A DNA stretch of 64,000 bases from Gammaproteobacteria bacterium (GTDB lineage Bacteria; Pseudomonadota; Gammaproteobacteria; JAGOUN01): positions 60,063 through 124,062 of the forward strand of contig JAJOJD010000050.1 of NCBI GenBank assembly GCA_021208965.1, read 5' to 3'. Of this stretch, positions 10,036 to 19,478 are shown piece by piece. The notes beneath the pieces are model-generated. The model was not told the origin of the DNA and ran no database searches. It saw only the letters and a list, made by a program, of their open reading frames with translations. The position numbers and the translations under genes were made by a program. The first letter of the stretch is position 1, and each line of letters opens with the position of its first letter.

Positions 10036-11054
10036 TATTGACTCGCTAAGTAATATTGTAGTGTTTTGACTAATCCATCTTCTAATGTTACCGTCGGTTT
10101 CCAATCTAACAGGGATTCTGCTTTTTTAATCGATGGACGACGTGTCGTCATGTCTTGATAACCTTTGCCGTAATATTGTTCCGATGTCGTATGGATGATG
10201 TTGATTTTTTTTGCTAAGTCAGCGTATGACGGGAAGTGCGAAAAAGCGCGCAATAATTTTTCAGCGAGTTCGCGTATGGAGGCTTCTGAATCAGGATACG
10301 GGTTGCCAATATTAATAATTTGTTGGTTAGCTTTATCATCTTTGTTTTCAATAATCCGAATTAATGCCTCAACGCTGTCATCAATATAACAAAAGCAGCG
10401 ACGTTGTTCTCCGCCATCCACTAATTCCAAATTTTTTCCGTGTAAAATATTACTGATAAACTGAGTGAGTACGCGCGAGCCGCCTTTGTTAATGTCATCT
10501 AAACGTGGGCCGTAAAAGTTGAAAGGGCGGAAAATGGTGTAATTTAACCCTTCGTGAATACCGTAAGCATAAATAACACGGTCCAGTAATTGTTTAGAAC
10601 AAGAATAAATCCAGCGCTGTTTACTAATAGGACCGAGAATTAAATGACTCTGTTCTTCATCAAAAAATTCATCTTGGCACATGCCGTATACTTCAGACGT
10701 GGAGGGGAAAATAACGCGTTTTTTGAAGTTTACCGCGTGTTTAATGATTTCTAAGTTGGCTTCAAAGTCTAACTTAAATACTTTTAATGGATCATTAACA
10801 TAAGTAGACGGTGTGGCAATTGCCGCCAACGGTAGAATAACATCACATTTTTTAATGTGGTATTTAATCCAATCGTGATGGATGGTTAAATCACCTTCAA
10901 AAAAATGAAAGCGAGGGTGTTGCAAACATGCATTAATTTTATCACTGTATAAATCCATGCCATAAATTTCCCAATCGGTTTTTGCTAAAATCATGTCCGA
11001 TAAGGTGCTACCGATAAAACCGTTGATCCCAATAATTAATACTTTTTTAGACAT
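10035..11054 (-). CDS. arnA: UDP-glucuronate decarboxylase-type SDR (ArnA C-terminal domain only)
   Basis: Extended SDR protein of 339 residues that matches the dehydrogenase/decarboxylase half of ArnA. That half oxidises and decarboxylates UDP-glucuronate to UDP-4-keto-arabinose. The N-terminal nucleotide motif is GINGFIGS. PSTSEVYGMC carries the Ser/Glu pair typical of ArnA, and IYSCSKQLLDR holds the YxxxK-like active-site region with the conserved Arg. The N-terminal formyltransferase half of classical ArnA is absent, and the chain starts directly with MSKKVLIIG. The gene lies 9 bases after arnB and overlaps the downstream lipoprotein start. UDP-xylose synthase is an alternative, but the arnB/arnT context favours the Ara4N route. 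Confidence 0.85.
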   Translation of the reverse strand: MSKKVLIIGINGFIGSTLSDMILAKTDWEIYGMDLYSDKINACLQHPRFHFFEGDLTIHHDWIKYHIKKCDVILPLAAIATPSTYVNDPLKVFKLDFEANLEIIKHAVNFKKRVIFPSTSEVYGMCQDEFFDEEQSHLILGPISKQRWIYSCSKQLLDRVIYAYGIHEGLNYTIFRPFNFYGPRLDDINKGGSRVLTQFISNILHGKNLELVDGGEQRRCFCYIDDSVEALIRIIENKDDKANQQIINIGNPYPDSEASIRELAEKLLRAFSHFPSYADLAKKINIIHTTSEQYYGKGYQDMTTRRPSIKKAESLLDWKPTVTLEDGLVKTLQYYLASQ

Positions 11055-11063
11055 GGTGTTTTC

Positions 11064-12224
11064 CTAAGTTGCTGAATTAAAAATCGTGCGCATCGCACCG
11101 ATAACGCGATCTTGATCCTCAAATGTCATGGTTGGAAAGAGTGGAAGGCTCACAATCCGCTCAGAGACGTATTCGGTATTAATGAGTTTTCCAGGCGCGA
11201 CAGGGTAATTATTTTGGTAGTAGGGGTAAAGATGCGCCGCTTTATAGTGTACGCCTGAACCAATATTGTGTTCTTTTAGTAAGCTCATAAAGTGTGCTCT
11301 ATCCATGCCGATTTTCTCAATATTCAAAAGCGGCGTAAAAATATGCCAAGCGTGTAATGCTTGATACGGCGGCATTTTCGGAAGTTCAAGCTCGGGCCAT
11401 CCTTGGAGCTGTTCTACATATCGTTCAGCGAGTCGGCGGCGTTTTTCATTAAATTCTTTGAGATGCGGTACTTGATGCAAGCCAATCGCGGCTTGAATGT
11501 CCATCATATTGTATTTAAATCCAGGGGCGATAATTTCATAATCTTGTTTTCCTGTTTTTGCGTAACGGTTCCATGCGGCGCGATCCATACCGTGAAATGC
11601 CATCAGGCGAATCTGTGTCGCGAGTTCTTCATCGCGAATCGTAATGCATCCCCCTTCGCCAGTGGTCATGTTTTTATTCGGATGAAAACTAAAAATCTGT
11701 ATATCACCAAAGCTGCCAATTATTTTTTCTTTGTAGTACGCTCCTATCGCATGAGCGGCGTCTTCAATGACGCGAAGACCATGCTTTTTTGCCAGTGCGT
11801 ACAAAGGATCGAGATCCATGGGTAACCCAGCAAAGTGCACAGGGATAATAGCCCGAGTGTTTGGCGTGATCGCTTTTTCAATGTCCGCAATCTCCATATT
11901 GAGTGTCTGCCGATTAATATCAACAAACACCGGTTTTCCACCAGCTTGGACAATCATATTGGGGGTTGAAATAAAGGTCATCGAGGCGGTAATCACTTCA
12001 TCCTCGGGCTGCAAGTTTAAAGCAAGCAGTGTTAAATGCATACCGGCGGTCGCTGATGTGAGCAAAATCGCGTGAGGGGAATTCAGGTATTCTCGTAAAA
12101 GGGTGGATAGTTTTTCAACACGTGGACCAGTCGTAATCCAGCCGGAGCGTAAGCATTCAGTAACTTCCGCGATAGCCTCTTCAGAAATAGTTGGCTTTGA
12201 AAAGGGTAAAAAATTGTCAGACAT
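11064..12224 (-). CDS. arnB: DegT/ArnB-type sugar aminotransferase
   Basis: PLP-dependent aminotransferase of the DegT/DnrJ/EryC1 family, 386 residues. In this context it probably converts UDP-4-keto-arabinose to UDP-4-amino-4-deoxy-L-arabinose. Visible family motifs are RSGWITTGPRVEKL near the N-terminus, the loop VIEDAAHAIGA (PLP-binding Asp), and FSFHPNKNMTTGEGG with the Schiff-base Lys. YNMMDIQAAIGLHQ also matches. The start MSDNFLPFSKPTIS matches ArnB proteins. It is the third gene of a minus-strand operon arnT-arnE-arnB-arnA. Other nucleotide-sugar aminotransferases of the same family are possible, but the neighbours fit ArnB best. Confidence 0.88.
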   Translation of the reverse strand: MSDNFLPFSKPTISEEAIAEVTECLRSGWITTGPRVEKLSTLLREYLNSPHAILLTSATAGMHLTLLALNLQPEDEVITASMTFISTPNMIVQAGGKPVFVDINRQTLNMEIADIEKAITPNTRAIIPVHFAGLPMDLDPLYALAKKHGLRVIEDAAHAIGAYYKEKIIGSFGDIQIFSFHPNKNMTTGEGGCITIRDEELATQIRLMAFHGMDRAAWNRYAKTGKQDYEIIAPGFKYNMMDIQAAIGLHQVPHLKEFNEKRRRLAERYVEQLQGWPELELPKMPPYQALHAWHIFTPLLNIEKIGMDRAHFMSLLKEHNIGSGVHYKAAHLYPYYQNNYPVAPGKLINTEYVSERIVSLPLFPTMTFEDQDRVIGAMRTIFNSAT

Positions 12225-12237
12225 TATTTTTCCTGTA

Positions 12238-12610
12238 TTAACTTTGACAAATAATAATCACTCCTAACATAATCGTTAGGGTGCCAATTAATCGCATGGG
12301 CGAAAAAGCGTGTTCATGCAAAATATAATAGGCCGCGACCGCATTTGAGATATAACCGATGCTCACTAAGGGATAAGCGAAGCTAACATCCGCGCGAGAT
12401 AATACTAAAAACCACACCACTGTGCTAATAAAATATATTGATAGGCCGCTCATTAATGCGAGGTTAGTGAATAATTTACAGGCGATGGGCAAAGCATTCG
12501 CGAGGTTAAAGTCAAAACTCCCAATTTGATTCATACCGGTTTTGAATCAGAATTTGGCCTGCGGTATTTAACATAACGCTGACAATAATTAAGCTAAGTA
12601 TCAGTTTCAT
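12238..12610 (-). CDS. arnE: Small EmrE/ArnE-type flippase subunit, frame broken near its N-terminus
   Basis: Four-helix small transporter of the EmrE/EamA type. ArnE with ArnF flips undecaprenyl-phosphate-Ara4N across the inner membrane. An ATG at 12610 overlaps the arnT stop as ATGA and opens MKLILSLIIVSVMLNTAGQ, then QNRYESNWEF and stop. The other frame starts KTGMNQIGSFDFNLANA and continues to the end. One extra base near 12544 separates them; removing it gives ILIKTGMNQ and one continuous chain of about 123 residues. The coupling with arnT supports the upstream start. Alone, the downstream part (from 12534) would lack the first helix. Confidence 0.8.
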
Positions 12611-14094
12611 GTGTGTCCTTCGTTGGTGGGATGATTAACGACAACAAGATTATTGCCTTCTTCTGCCACAATAGAGCCCGTCAATTCGTGGTATTGTTCT
12701 TGAAACGCACGATATTTCTTTTTACTGATGAAAACATACACCGTTTTTGCGCTAAACCAACGTCGTTTAAATTTTTCTTCATCTATCATCCATGCTTGCG
12801 TGTTGCCGTTCTTTGCGCCAAAGCTCAGTTCATCAAAAGCCTCATTTACCGTGATTATTCGCGCTAAATAATACGGAAGATCTTGATGGTACCCATGATA
12901 AGCGACAACGTCATCGTTTGTCGTGATGAAAGGCTTCGCTTTAAAGATGAGGGATTTAATCGTGTGGTTATCAAAATATTGAATGTTCAATAAGGCAATG
13001 ATCAGGACAACATTCGTTAAGAGATAAACGTTCACGCAAGGCTTTATCCAGCGTTTTTTGTGTGTCGCCCAATAGCCGCCAATCAAGATAGCCAAGGGCG
13101 GTAGTGCAGATAAAATGTAGGGGATAAGCTTCGAATGGGATGCTGAAAAAAATAATACAACCGATAAAATCCATATCATCAAAAATACTTCATTTTCGTG
13201 CTGCCACCGATTTTTCCAGCGGAATGTGGAAAATGTGTATTTGAGAGTTTTAGGCAGCGAAAATACCCAAGGGAAACTGCCCAATAAAATAACAATTCCA
13301 TAGAAATACCACGGTTGAGATCGGTTTGCGATGGGCGTGGCGTAACGCAAAAACTGTTGTTCCATAAAGTAAAAATGAAAAAATTCAGGCGCACGTAATT
13401 GGACTAAAATATGCCACGGTGCAACCAAGAGTAGACAAATAAGCAGTCCCGAAAAAAAATACAGCCAAGCTATTTTTTTCCAGCGTTTAAAGACGCTTAG
13501 CCATAACCCCATAATCATCCCAGGAAAAATCAAGCCAATTAAGCCTTTGGTCATGATTGCTGCGGCAACCGGAATAAATCCGAGGACGAGAAATATCGGG
13601 CGATCTTTTTTTATCGCGCAAAAAAAGAGGTATAAGCTAATCGTGATAAAGACGCTGACCGTCATATCTAAGGTAATCACATGCGCCATGGAAAAATATA
13701 AGGCCATGGAGGCGAGAATGAGCGCACTTGCCCAAGCCGTTTTTCGACTATAAATATATCGAGAGAATAGGTAAGTGGCGAGTACACCGATCAAGCCCAT
13801 CAGTGCGGTTGTGAAACGCAGAGCCCATTCATTTAAACCGAATGTTTTGATCGCGGCAACTTGCATCCAGTAGAATAACGGCGGTTTTTCAAAATATTTA
13901 ACCCCATTGATTTTAGGGATGAGATAGTCATTATCCACGATCATTTCACGTGGAATTTCAGCATAACGTAGCTCATCGGGGGCGGATAAATTGCGTGAGC
14001 CCAAAAATATCCCAAAAAAGAACGAGGTCATTAGCGTTAATAAAAGGATATCTTTAAACCAAGTAGAGCAACGCATAGACTTTTTGCTTATCAT
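12607..14094 (-). CDS. arnT: ArnT-like membrane glycosyltransferase (PMT/GT83 family)
   Basis: Integral membrane glycosyltransferase of 495 residues that in the Arn pathway transfers L-Ara4N from undecaprenyl phosphate to lipid A on the periplasmic face. APDELRYAEIPREM in the first periplasmic loop holds the conserved acidic DE pair, and KPPLFYWMQ follows as in ArnT. About eleven hydrophobic segments can be seen, and a soluble C-terminal part begins near residue 365. It is a little shorter than the roughly 550 residues of enterobacterial ArnT. It is the first gene of the operon and overlaps arnE. The sugar could be another one, since arnC and arnD are not in the window. Confidence 0.85.
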   Translation of the reverse strand: MISKKSMRCSTWFKDILLLTLMTSFFFGIFLGSRNLSAPDELRYAEIPREMIVDNDYLIPKINGVKYFEKPPLFYWMQVAAIKTFGLNEWALRFTTALMGLIGVLATYLFSRYIYSRKTAWASALILASMALYFSMAHVITLDMTVSVFITISLYLFFCAIKKDRPIFLVLGFIPVAAAIMTKGLIGLIFPGMIMGLWLSVFKRWKKIAWLYFFSGLLICLLLVAPWHILVQLRAPEFFHFYFMEQQFLRYATPIANRSQPWYFYGIVILLGSFPWVFSLPKTLKYTFSTFRWKNRWQHENEVFLMIWILSVVLFFSASHSKLIPYILSALPPLAILIGGYWATHKKRWIKPCVNVYLLTNVVLIIALLNIQYFDNHTIKSLIFKAKPFITTNDDVVAYHGYHQDLPYYLARIITVNEAFDELSFGAKNGNTQAWMIDEEKFKRRWFSAKTVYVFISKKKYRAFQEQYHELTGSIVAEEGNNLVVVNHPTNEGHT

Positions 14095-14112
14095 CGAAAA
14101 GGGAGCATCATA

Positions 14113-14532
14113 TCATATTTTGTGTGTTTTAATCTCGATATTTTGTGATTTATAAAATTGATAGTGCTCACGACTAATCGCGAGATCATCTTCATTTTTT
14201 ATGACGCATTCTGCAATTCGATTGAATTTTGTATAAAATATAGGCACGCTCGTGGAAAGATTAATTAACACATCATGGGGTTTGGGTGTTTTATCAAACC
14301 CAAGTTTAATGGGTGTGGGGAAATCATGACTTTCTTCTTCGAGGCAATGCGGAACAAAGCTGGTATCGCTAAATGTCCATAATAATTCATCTAGAGCGTG
14401 GCTTTCGTCACGGTTTTTACAGTGTACATACATAGAAAGGTTTTGTTGGTAGATTTTTTCGACCAAACGACAAATAAAGATATTTCTATCATGCGTATCC
14501 TGTGTTGTTAAAAGGTAAAAGTCGATTCGCAT
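14113..14532 (-). CDS. holC: DNA polymerase III chi subunit
   Basis: Clamp-loader accessory subunit (139 residues) that links the clamp loader to SSB. It starts MRIDFYLLTTQDTHDRNIFICRLVEK and contains the family patterns LDELLWTFSDTSFVPH and LINLSTSVPIF. A longer frame begins at 14616. I chose 14532 because the family begins with this short beta strand. The chosen start lies inside the 3' end of the HAD-like gene (44-base overlap in another frame), which suggests coupled translation. It pairs functionally with dnaX and ssb elsewhere in this window. Confidence 0.88.
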   Translation of the reverse strand: MRIDFYLLTTQDTHDRNIFICRLVEKIYQQNLSMYVHCKNRDESHALDELLWTFSDTSFVPHCLEEESHDFPTPIKLGFDKTPKPHDVLINLSTSVPIFYTKFNRIAECVIKNEDDLAISREHYQFYKSQNIEIKTHKI

Positions 14533-15643
14533 GTTTGTTGAATTCAGTCGCGTGAAGGTTGAAAGATTGTAGGCGAGAAGTCGCATAAAATAAATAGTGA
14601 TTAATACTAAGAGCACACATCCTTGTGTCAGTATTGGGGGATTCTAAATCACTCTTTGTTTTTATTTCCTGTTGATTATCATTTGAACACTTGTTTTTCA
14701 TTGAAAATTTTAATCTCGGGCTGACGTAGACTCGGTTTTTTGTTGATTGTTTTATCACATTTACCATAATATCGCTTAGCGAGTCAGTTCTTTCGCTATC
14801 CCAGGGCGCTTGCTGAAGATAAAGATTGAATTCATTGGCTATTGCTTGCGTTAAATGTTGATAATTCTGTTGATTTTCTCCTGTTCCGATAATGTTATTT
14901 TTCATCGAAAATTGAGGTTGCTGGTGTCCGGCAATGCAATGTTGTTTCAATACTAACGTCATATTATTCGGAACAAGTGTAGGGTTGCCAGAAAAAAAGT
15001 TGTTGAGGTTGCTCAGAATATCGTGTCTATCATCAACGAAAGAAATTAATTGTGGTTTCTGAGGATGTTGAATTTTTAGATATTGCATGATGGTATATAA
15101 CATCAATAGTTTATGTTCATCATATAGACTTCGCATGTTCGTTTTATAGTTGATTCGGCTGGGGTTAGTGGAGGTAGGATTTTTAGGAGCAATAGTTAAA
15201 TATTCCTTATTTTCTTCTTTCACGGATATGGAGTTTTCTCCTTTTGACCATTCTGAATAGTTCTTAGCATATTTTTTCATTAGGTTATAATGAGTTCCCA
15301 GTTCAAGGTTATTGAGTAGGTCTGCTATCATGATGTCGTTGAAAGAGACACGGACTGTATCGTTGAGCTTCTCACTCATTTTTTGTTGGAGTTGAGCGAT
15401 AAAGTCGCCTCCTAAAACAGCACAAGATTTATGAGGGTTTCCACGTAAGTTATGTAAGTGTGAGGCCATAAAATCGTAGTACAGCCCCATACTACGTGTT
15501 GAGCCAATAATAATACACACTTCGTCAATTTTCTCTAAATTCACCTCAGTTTTAGCGATGATATAATCGATTAATCTATTTCGTGCATCTTCTGTTCCGG
15601 TACAACCATCAAAATCGACGACTAAATTCCACGCTGCTTTCAT
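14489..15643 (-). CDS. HAD-superfamily-like protein, effector type, function unknown
   Basis: A 384-residue protein with hydrophobic strand LVV leading into DFDGC (D10, D12), which fits HAD motif I. CIIIGSTRS (S48) fits motif II, and LISFVDDRHD (D204/D205/D208) fits motif IV. A lysine for motif III could be K178 or K190. These motifs suggest a phosphatase or phosphotransferase fold with a large insertion between motifs II and IV. The C-terminal 170 residues are unrecognised and rich in Asn, Gln and His. There is no signal peptide. I cannot name the substrate. The gene is AT-rich and sits between xseA and holC, overlapping the latter. A host-directed protein is plausible but not shown. Confidence 0.6.
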   Translation of the reverse strand: MKAAWNLVVDFDGCTGTEDARNRLIDYIIAKTEVNLEKIDEVCIIIGSTRSMGLYYDFMASHLHNLRGNPHKSCAVLGGDFIAQLQQKMSEKLNDTVRVSFNDIMIADLLNNLELGTHYNLMKKYAKNYSEWSKGENSISVKEENKEYLTIAPKNPTSTNPSRINYKTNMRSLYDEHKLLMLYTIMQYLKIQHPQKPQLISFVDDRHDILSNLNNFFSGNPTLVPNNMTLVLKQHCIAGHQQPQFSMKNNIIGTGENQQNYQHLTQAIANEFNLYLQQAPWDSERTDSLSDIMVNVIKQSTKNRVYVSPRLKFSMKNKCSNDNQQEIKTKSDLESPNTDTRMCALSINHYLFYATSRLQSFNLHATEFNKHANRLLPFNNTGYA

Positions 15644-15724
15644 TTTACACCTTTATTGTTATTATTTTAAACATAAAGTGTATATATTTATATCAAATTT
15701 ATTAAATTAAGCTTAAGATAAAAA

Positions 15725-16924
15725 TTAAGTATTGTCTTTTTTTGCAGTAACGTGGGACTCTAATATACCGTCTTTGAGGCGAGTGATCACTGTTTGGCCG
15801 ATGGTTATATTGTTGATGGATGTCACGATAGATTCTTGATCAAAAACAATCGCATAACCGCGGTCTAGCGTATTGAGTGGACTCAGTTGATGCAGTTGTT
15901 TTCCTAACGACATTAATTGATGTTTGTGTTGAGATAAATAATGTTTCATTATTAATAACAATTTTTGTTCGCACTGTTTTAGTCGCTCTTTTTGTGCGAG
16001 CAACATTTTGCGTGGGTCGTTTTTATATAAGCGTTGAGATAGTTGAGTGAGGTGTTGCTGGTATCGGTGTAAAACCATGTAGCAAGATTGTCGTATAAAT
16101 TTTTCCTGTTGGCTTAAGTATTGTTGAATTTTATATTGATCAGGGGTGAGCATTTCAGCCGCTGCAGACGGTGTTGGTGCTCTCACATCAGCAACGAAGT
16201 CAGCAATAGTGACATCGATTTCATGACCGATGCCCGTCATAATCGGTAGTGTGCTTGCATAAATAGCGCGAGCAACGTTTTCCTCATTAAATGACCACAA
16301 ATCTTCTAAGGATCCTCCGCCTCGTGTGAGAAGAAGAACGCTACATTTTTTTTGTTCGTTGGCGTAATTAAGCATGTCGACAATATTCTGAGCTGCGTCA
16401 GCACCTTGCACGAAGCTGGGATAGACAACAATTTCAGCAATCGGGTAGCGTCGTTTTAAAACGGTTAACACATCTTGAAGAGCCGCCCCCGTCGGCGAGG
16501 TAATAATCCCAATCGTTTTGGGGTATGTTGGTAGTGTTTTTTTATGTTCTGGATTAAATAACCCTTCTTCCGCCAGTTGTTCTTTGAGTTGTTCAAACCG
16601 TTTTTGTAGTACGCCTAATCCGGCTTCTTCCATTTGTGAAACAATGAGTTGATATTCTCCGCGTTGCGTATAAAGGCTCACTTTTGCGCGTGCGATCACA
16701 TGAAGACCATCCGTTGGAAAAAAAGGAGTCGCGTAATTTTGCCCGCGAAACATTGCGCAGCGGATTTGAGCGGCATCATCTTTTAAAGTGAAATACCAGT
16801 GACCGGAAGAGTGGCAGGTAAAGTTGGATATTTCGCCCTGTAATAGAACATGCGACAGCTCTTTTTCTAGCAGGATTTTAGCGGTTTGGTTGAGTTCACT
16901 GACAGAAAAAATAATATCAGGCAT
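15725..16924 (-). CDS. xseA: Exodeoxyribonuclease VII large subunit
   Basis: Catalytic subunit of the ATP-independent single-strand exonuclease VII, 399 residues. The N-terminal OB fold (SVSELNQTAKILLEKEL, EISNFTCHSSGHWYFTLKD) is followed by the catalytic core with IGIITSPTGAALQD and LLTRGGGSLEDLWSFNEE. GIGHEIDVTIADFVADVRAPTPSAAAE carries the nuclease residues; the run is split here only for reading. A long coiled-coil region follows, and the C-terminal segment is LDRGYAIV. It is slightly shorter than the E. coli protein (about 456) because the coiled coil is shorter. xseB is not nearby. The start follows a gap of about 130 bases to the divergent inositol-phosphatase gene. Confidence 0.95.
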   Translation of the reverse strand: MPDIIFSVSELNQTAKILLEKELSHVLLQGEISNFTCHSSGHWYFTLKDDAAQIRCAMFRGQNYATPFFPTDGLHVIARAKVSLYTQRGEYQLIVSQMEEAGLGVLQKRFEQLKEQLAEEGLFNPEHKKTLPTYPKTIGIITSPTGAALQDVLTVLKRRYPIAEIVVYPSFVQGADAAQNIVDMLNYANEQKKCSVLLLTRGGGSLEDLWSFNEENVARAIYASTLPIMTGIGHEIDVTIADFVADVRAPTPSAAAEMLTPDQYKIQQYLSQQEKFIRQSCYMVLHRYQQHLTQLSQRLYKNDPRKMLLAQKERLKQCEQKLLLIMKHYLSQHKHQLMSLGKQLHQLSPLNTLDRGYAIVFDQESIVTSINNITIGQTVITRLKDGILESHVTAKKDNT

Positions 16925-17055
16925 GGGGGTGGTATTTTTTTACAATACGGTGATTCTAGAGGGATAGTCTTATGTTGACAAGCGAGAAAACAATATGGTG
17001 GGGTTATCATTCGTTTGTTATACTCTTCGCAGGCATGTTGAAGGGATAAAATACG

Positions 17056-17817
17056 GTGGTCGCGAGTGTAAAAGCATTATTGTCTTTAGCCGAAAGTACA
17101 GCCTTGGCGGCTGGTATGCAATTGGTTGCCCAACGTTCACAATGGTCGTCTATTGAAGCCGAAAAAGGCCGTGAAGTAAAAATAGCCGCTGATCGAATGG
17201 TGGAAGCGATGATTCTTGATAATCTACAAGGCAGCACAGATTTTCCGGTGTTAACAGAAGAAAGAGGTTGGCAGGAAGGTTTTTCGTCATCTTCTTATCT
17301 GTGGGTGGTGGATCCATTAGACGGTAGTTACAATTACTATAAAAATATCCCGATTTGTGCGGTTTCTATTGCACTGTATGAGAATAACCTGCCGGTTTTA
17401 GGTGTTGTTTATGATTTTAATCGTCATGAATTATTCTCTGGTCTAGTGTCAGTTGGTGCATGGTTGAATCAGCATCCGATCACTGTTTCTGATACTCGGG
17501 AAAGTGAACGGGGAATTTTATATACGGGTTTTCCTGTCGCGAAAGATTTTAGTGATGAAAATTCCATTGCGTTTATGCAATTCGCTCGTCAGTGGCGAAA
17601 AGTCAGGATGATTGGTAGTGCGGCTATTTCTCTTGCCTACGTCGCCTCTGGGCGAGCAGAATATTATCATGAACGTAACACCTTTTTTTGGGATGTCGCG
17701 GCGGGTTTGGCTTTAGTTGTCGCTGCGGGCGGTAGTGTGGAGTTTTTAGGCGATCGTTTGGATGCCAGGCAGGATGTTCATGCGAATAATGGAAAGGTGA
17801 TTCATCGATGTCGATAA
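17056..17817 (+). CDS. Inositol monophosphatase family protein (CysQ/SuhB type)
   Basis: Lithium-sensitive, magnesium-dependent phosphatase family, 253 residues. The metal motifs are present: the acidic pair TEERG (about residues 70-74), WVVDPLDGSYNYYKN with DPLDG, and the C-terminal FFWDVAAGLALV (WD-AAG). CysQ (3'-phosphoadenosine 5'-phosphate phosphatase) and SuhB (inositol-1-phosphatase) share these motifs, and I cannot separate them by eye; the long spacing before the WD motif slightly favours CysQ. The start is GTG at 17056 with no better ATG upstream. The 3' end overlaps the lolB start by 10 bases, so the two genes are likely one unit. Confidence 0.85.
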   Translation: MVASVKALLSLAESTALAAGMQLVAQRSQWSSIEAEKGREVKIAADRMVEAMILDNLQGSTDFPVLTEERGWQEGFSSSSYLWVVDPLDGSYNYYKNIPICAVSIALYENNLPVLGVVYDFNRHELFSGLVSVGAWLNQHPITVSDTRESERGILYTGFPVAKDFSDENSIAFMQFARQWRKVRMIGSAAISLAYVASGRAEYYHERNTFFWDVAAGLALVVAAGGSVEFLGDRLDARQDVHANNGKVIHRCR

Positions 17818-18402
17818 GAGCGTTTTTTTTTATTCGTTTGTATTTTTTTAGTCGCGTGTGCCAAAACGCCCGAATATCAGCCGTTATCTTTGGCCTGGCC
17901 TGAACGCCAACAACAGTTGTCCGAGATAAAAAATTGGCAGTTTCGTGGGGATATTCTTATCAAAATGCCTCAGCATAAATTTAGCGGGAGTATGTATTGG
18001 CAACAAGAACACGATCAATATCACATGGTCTTTTTGGGCCCACTTGGGATAGGCTCAATACGGATGGATGGTTCGTCTGATGCTGTGTGCTTACAAGATA
18101 ATGACGGTAAAAAATACTGTGCTGATTCGGCAGAAGTATTGATGCAACAACAGTTTGGCTGGTCTTTACCGGTTTCATCATTGTACTATTGGGTGCGTGG
18201 TTTACCAGCGCCAGAACCGATAACGACTGTTCATTATGATGCGTTTCACCGTTTAGCGGAGTTAGACCAGGAGGGGTGGAACATTCGTTATATGAGCTAT
18301 TATCGTTTGCCGGTAGTTGAGTTGCCTCAGAATATTATTTTTTCACGTCCTGATTTTTTTATCGAACTGACCATAGAGGGCGATAGCTGGCAGTTTGGCT
18401 GA
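17808..18402 (+). CDS. lolB: Outer-membrane lipoprotein LolB, frame broken in a T9 run
   Basis: LolB receives lipoproteins from LolA and inserts them in the outer membrane. The body (WQFRGDILIKM, SGSMYWQQ, FLGPLGIGSIRM) matches the family. The ATG at 17808 reads MSIRAFFF and then runs out of frame. Frame +1 gives LFVCIFLVACA, a signal peptide with lipobox LVAC, leading straight into AKTPEYQPLSLAW. Removing one T from the T9 run (17823-17831) joins them. Without the correction the only start is an internal TTG at 17890, which would lose the lipid anchor. LolB is usually essential, so a read error or slippage is more likely than loss. Confidence 0.85.
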
Positions 18403-18468
18403 ACGTAATGGCCAGAGTTGATAATTCATGTTAATGTGTTGATAACTGTATTTTTATGAGCTAATGGA

Positions 18469-19473
18469 ATGAGTGTTGATGAACGTATTGTAAATCCTTC
18501 GATTCAAACAACAGAGTTGGCGCTGGAATTATCGCTGCGACCACGTTTGTTAAAAGATTATGTAGGACAGCCGCATGTTCGTGATCAAATGCAGGTGTTT
18601 ATTGATGCCGCGCGTCGTCGACAAGAAGCCTTGGATCATACCTTGATTTTTGGTCCGCCAGGTTTGGGTAAAACAACCTTGGCGAACATTATTGCGTATG
18701 AAATGGGTGTTTCGGTTAAAAGTACCTCCGGGCCGGTATTAGAGCGAGCCGGGGATTTGGCCGCACTGTTAACGAATCTTCAGCCCAATGATGTGTTGTT
18801 TATTGATGAAATTCATCGTTTGAGCCCTGTGGTGGAAGAAATTTTGTATCCAGCGATGGAAGATTACCAGCTGGATATTATGATAGGCGAAGGACCGGCA
18901 GCACGCTCGATCAAGTTAGATTTACCGTCGTTTACTTTGGTTGGCGCAACCACCCGCGCGGGTTTACTAACCTCGCCATTACGCGATCGTTTCGGCATTA
19001 TTCAGCGTTTAGAGTTTTATTCCATAGAAGATTTAACGCATATTGTTACTCGTTCTGCACAGATTTTAGGTATTAAAATAGAAGAGAAAGGTGCTGATGA
19101 ATTGGCAAGGCGAGCGCGAGGAACACCGCGGATTGCCAATCGTTTGTTACGCCGTGTCCGTGATTTTGCTGAGGTTCGTGCTGAGGGGGTGATTACTCAA
19201 GCAGCCGCATCGGATGCGCTCAGTTTGTTTGACGTTGATCACGAAGGTTTCGATGTGATGGACAGAAAATTATTACTGGCATTGATTGAAAAGTTTGATG
19301 GTGGACCTGTGGGCGTCGATAGTTTGGCCGCGACGATTGGTGAGGAGCGTGGTACGATTGAAGATGTGATTGAACCCTTTCTCATTCAAAGAGGGTTTAT
19401 GGTTCGTACAGCCCGTGGGCGTTTAGCGACAAAACAAGCGTATATTCATTTTGGCTTGGCGATAGTGGACTAA
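18469..19473 (+). CDS. ruvB: Holliday junction branch-migration ATPase RuvB
   Basis: Hexameric AAA+ motor that drives branch migration with RuvA. It has 334 residues, the usual length. Walker [10 protein letters not shown] is at 62-70, Walker B VLFIDEIH near 107, the arginine-finger/sensor region [11 protein letters not shown] follows, and the winged-helix C-terminus ends with [13 protein letters not shown]. The start [10 protein letters not shown] matches gammaproteobacterial RuvB. ruvA and ruvC, its usual neighbours, are not in the window; the gene follows lolB by 66 bases. No disruption. Confidence 0.97.
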   Translation: MSVDERIVNPSIQTTELALELSLRPRLLKDYVGQPHVRDQMQVFIDAARRRQEALDHTLIFGPPGLGKTTLANIIAYEMGVSVKSTSGPVLERAGDLAALLTNLQPNDVLFIDEIHRLSPVVEEILYPAMEDYQLDIMIGEGPAARSIKLDLPSFTLVGATTRAGLLTSPLRDRFGIIQRLEFYSIEDLTHIVTRSAQILGIKIEEKGADELARRARGTPRIANRLLRRVRDFAEVRAEGVITQAAASDALSLFDVDHEGFDVMDRKLLLALIEKFDGGPVGVDSLAATIGEERGTIEDVIEPFLIQRGFMVRTARGRLATKQAYIHFGLAIVD

Positions 19474-19478
19474 TAAAT

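Noticed and set aside
11361..11825. Plus-strand open frame of 154 codons
   Set aside because: It lies entirely antisense inside arnB, has no ribosome site and no recognisable protein pattern.
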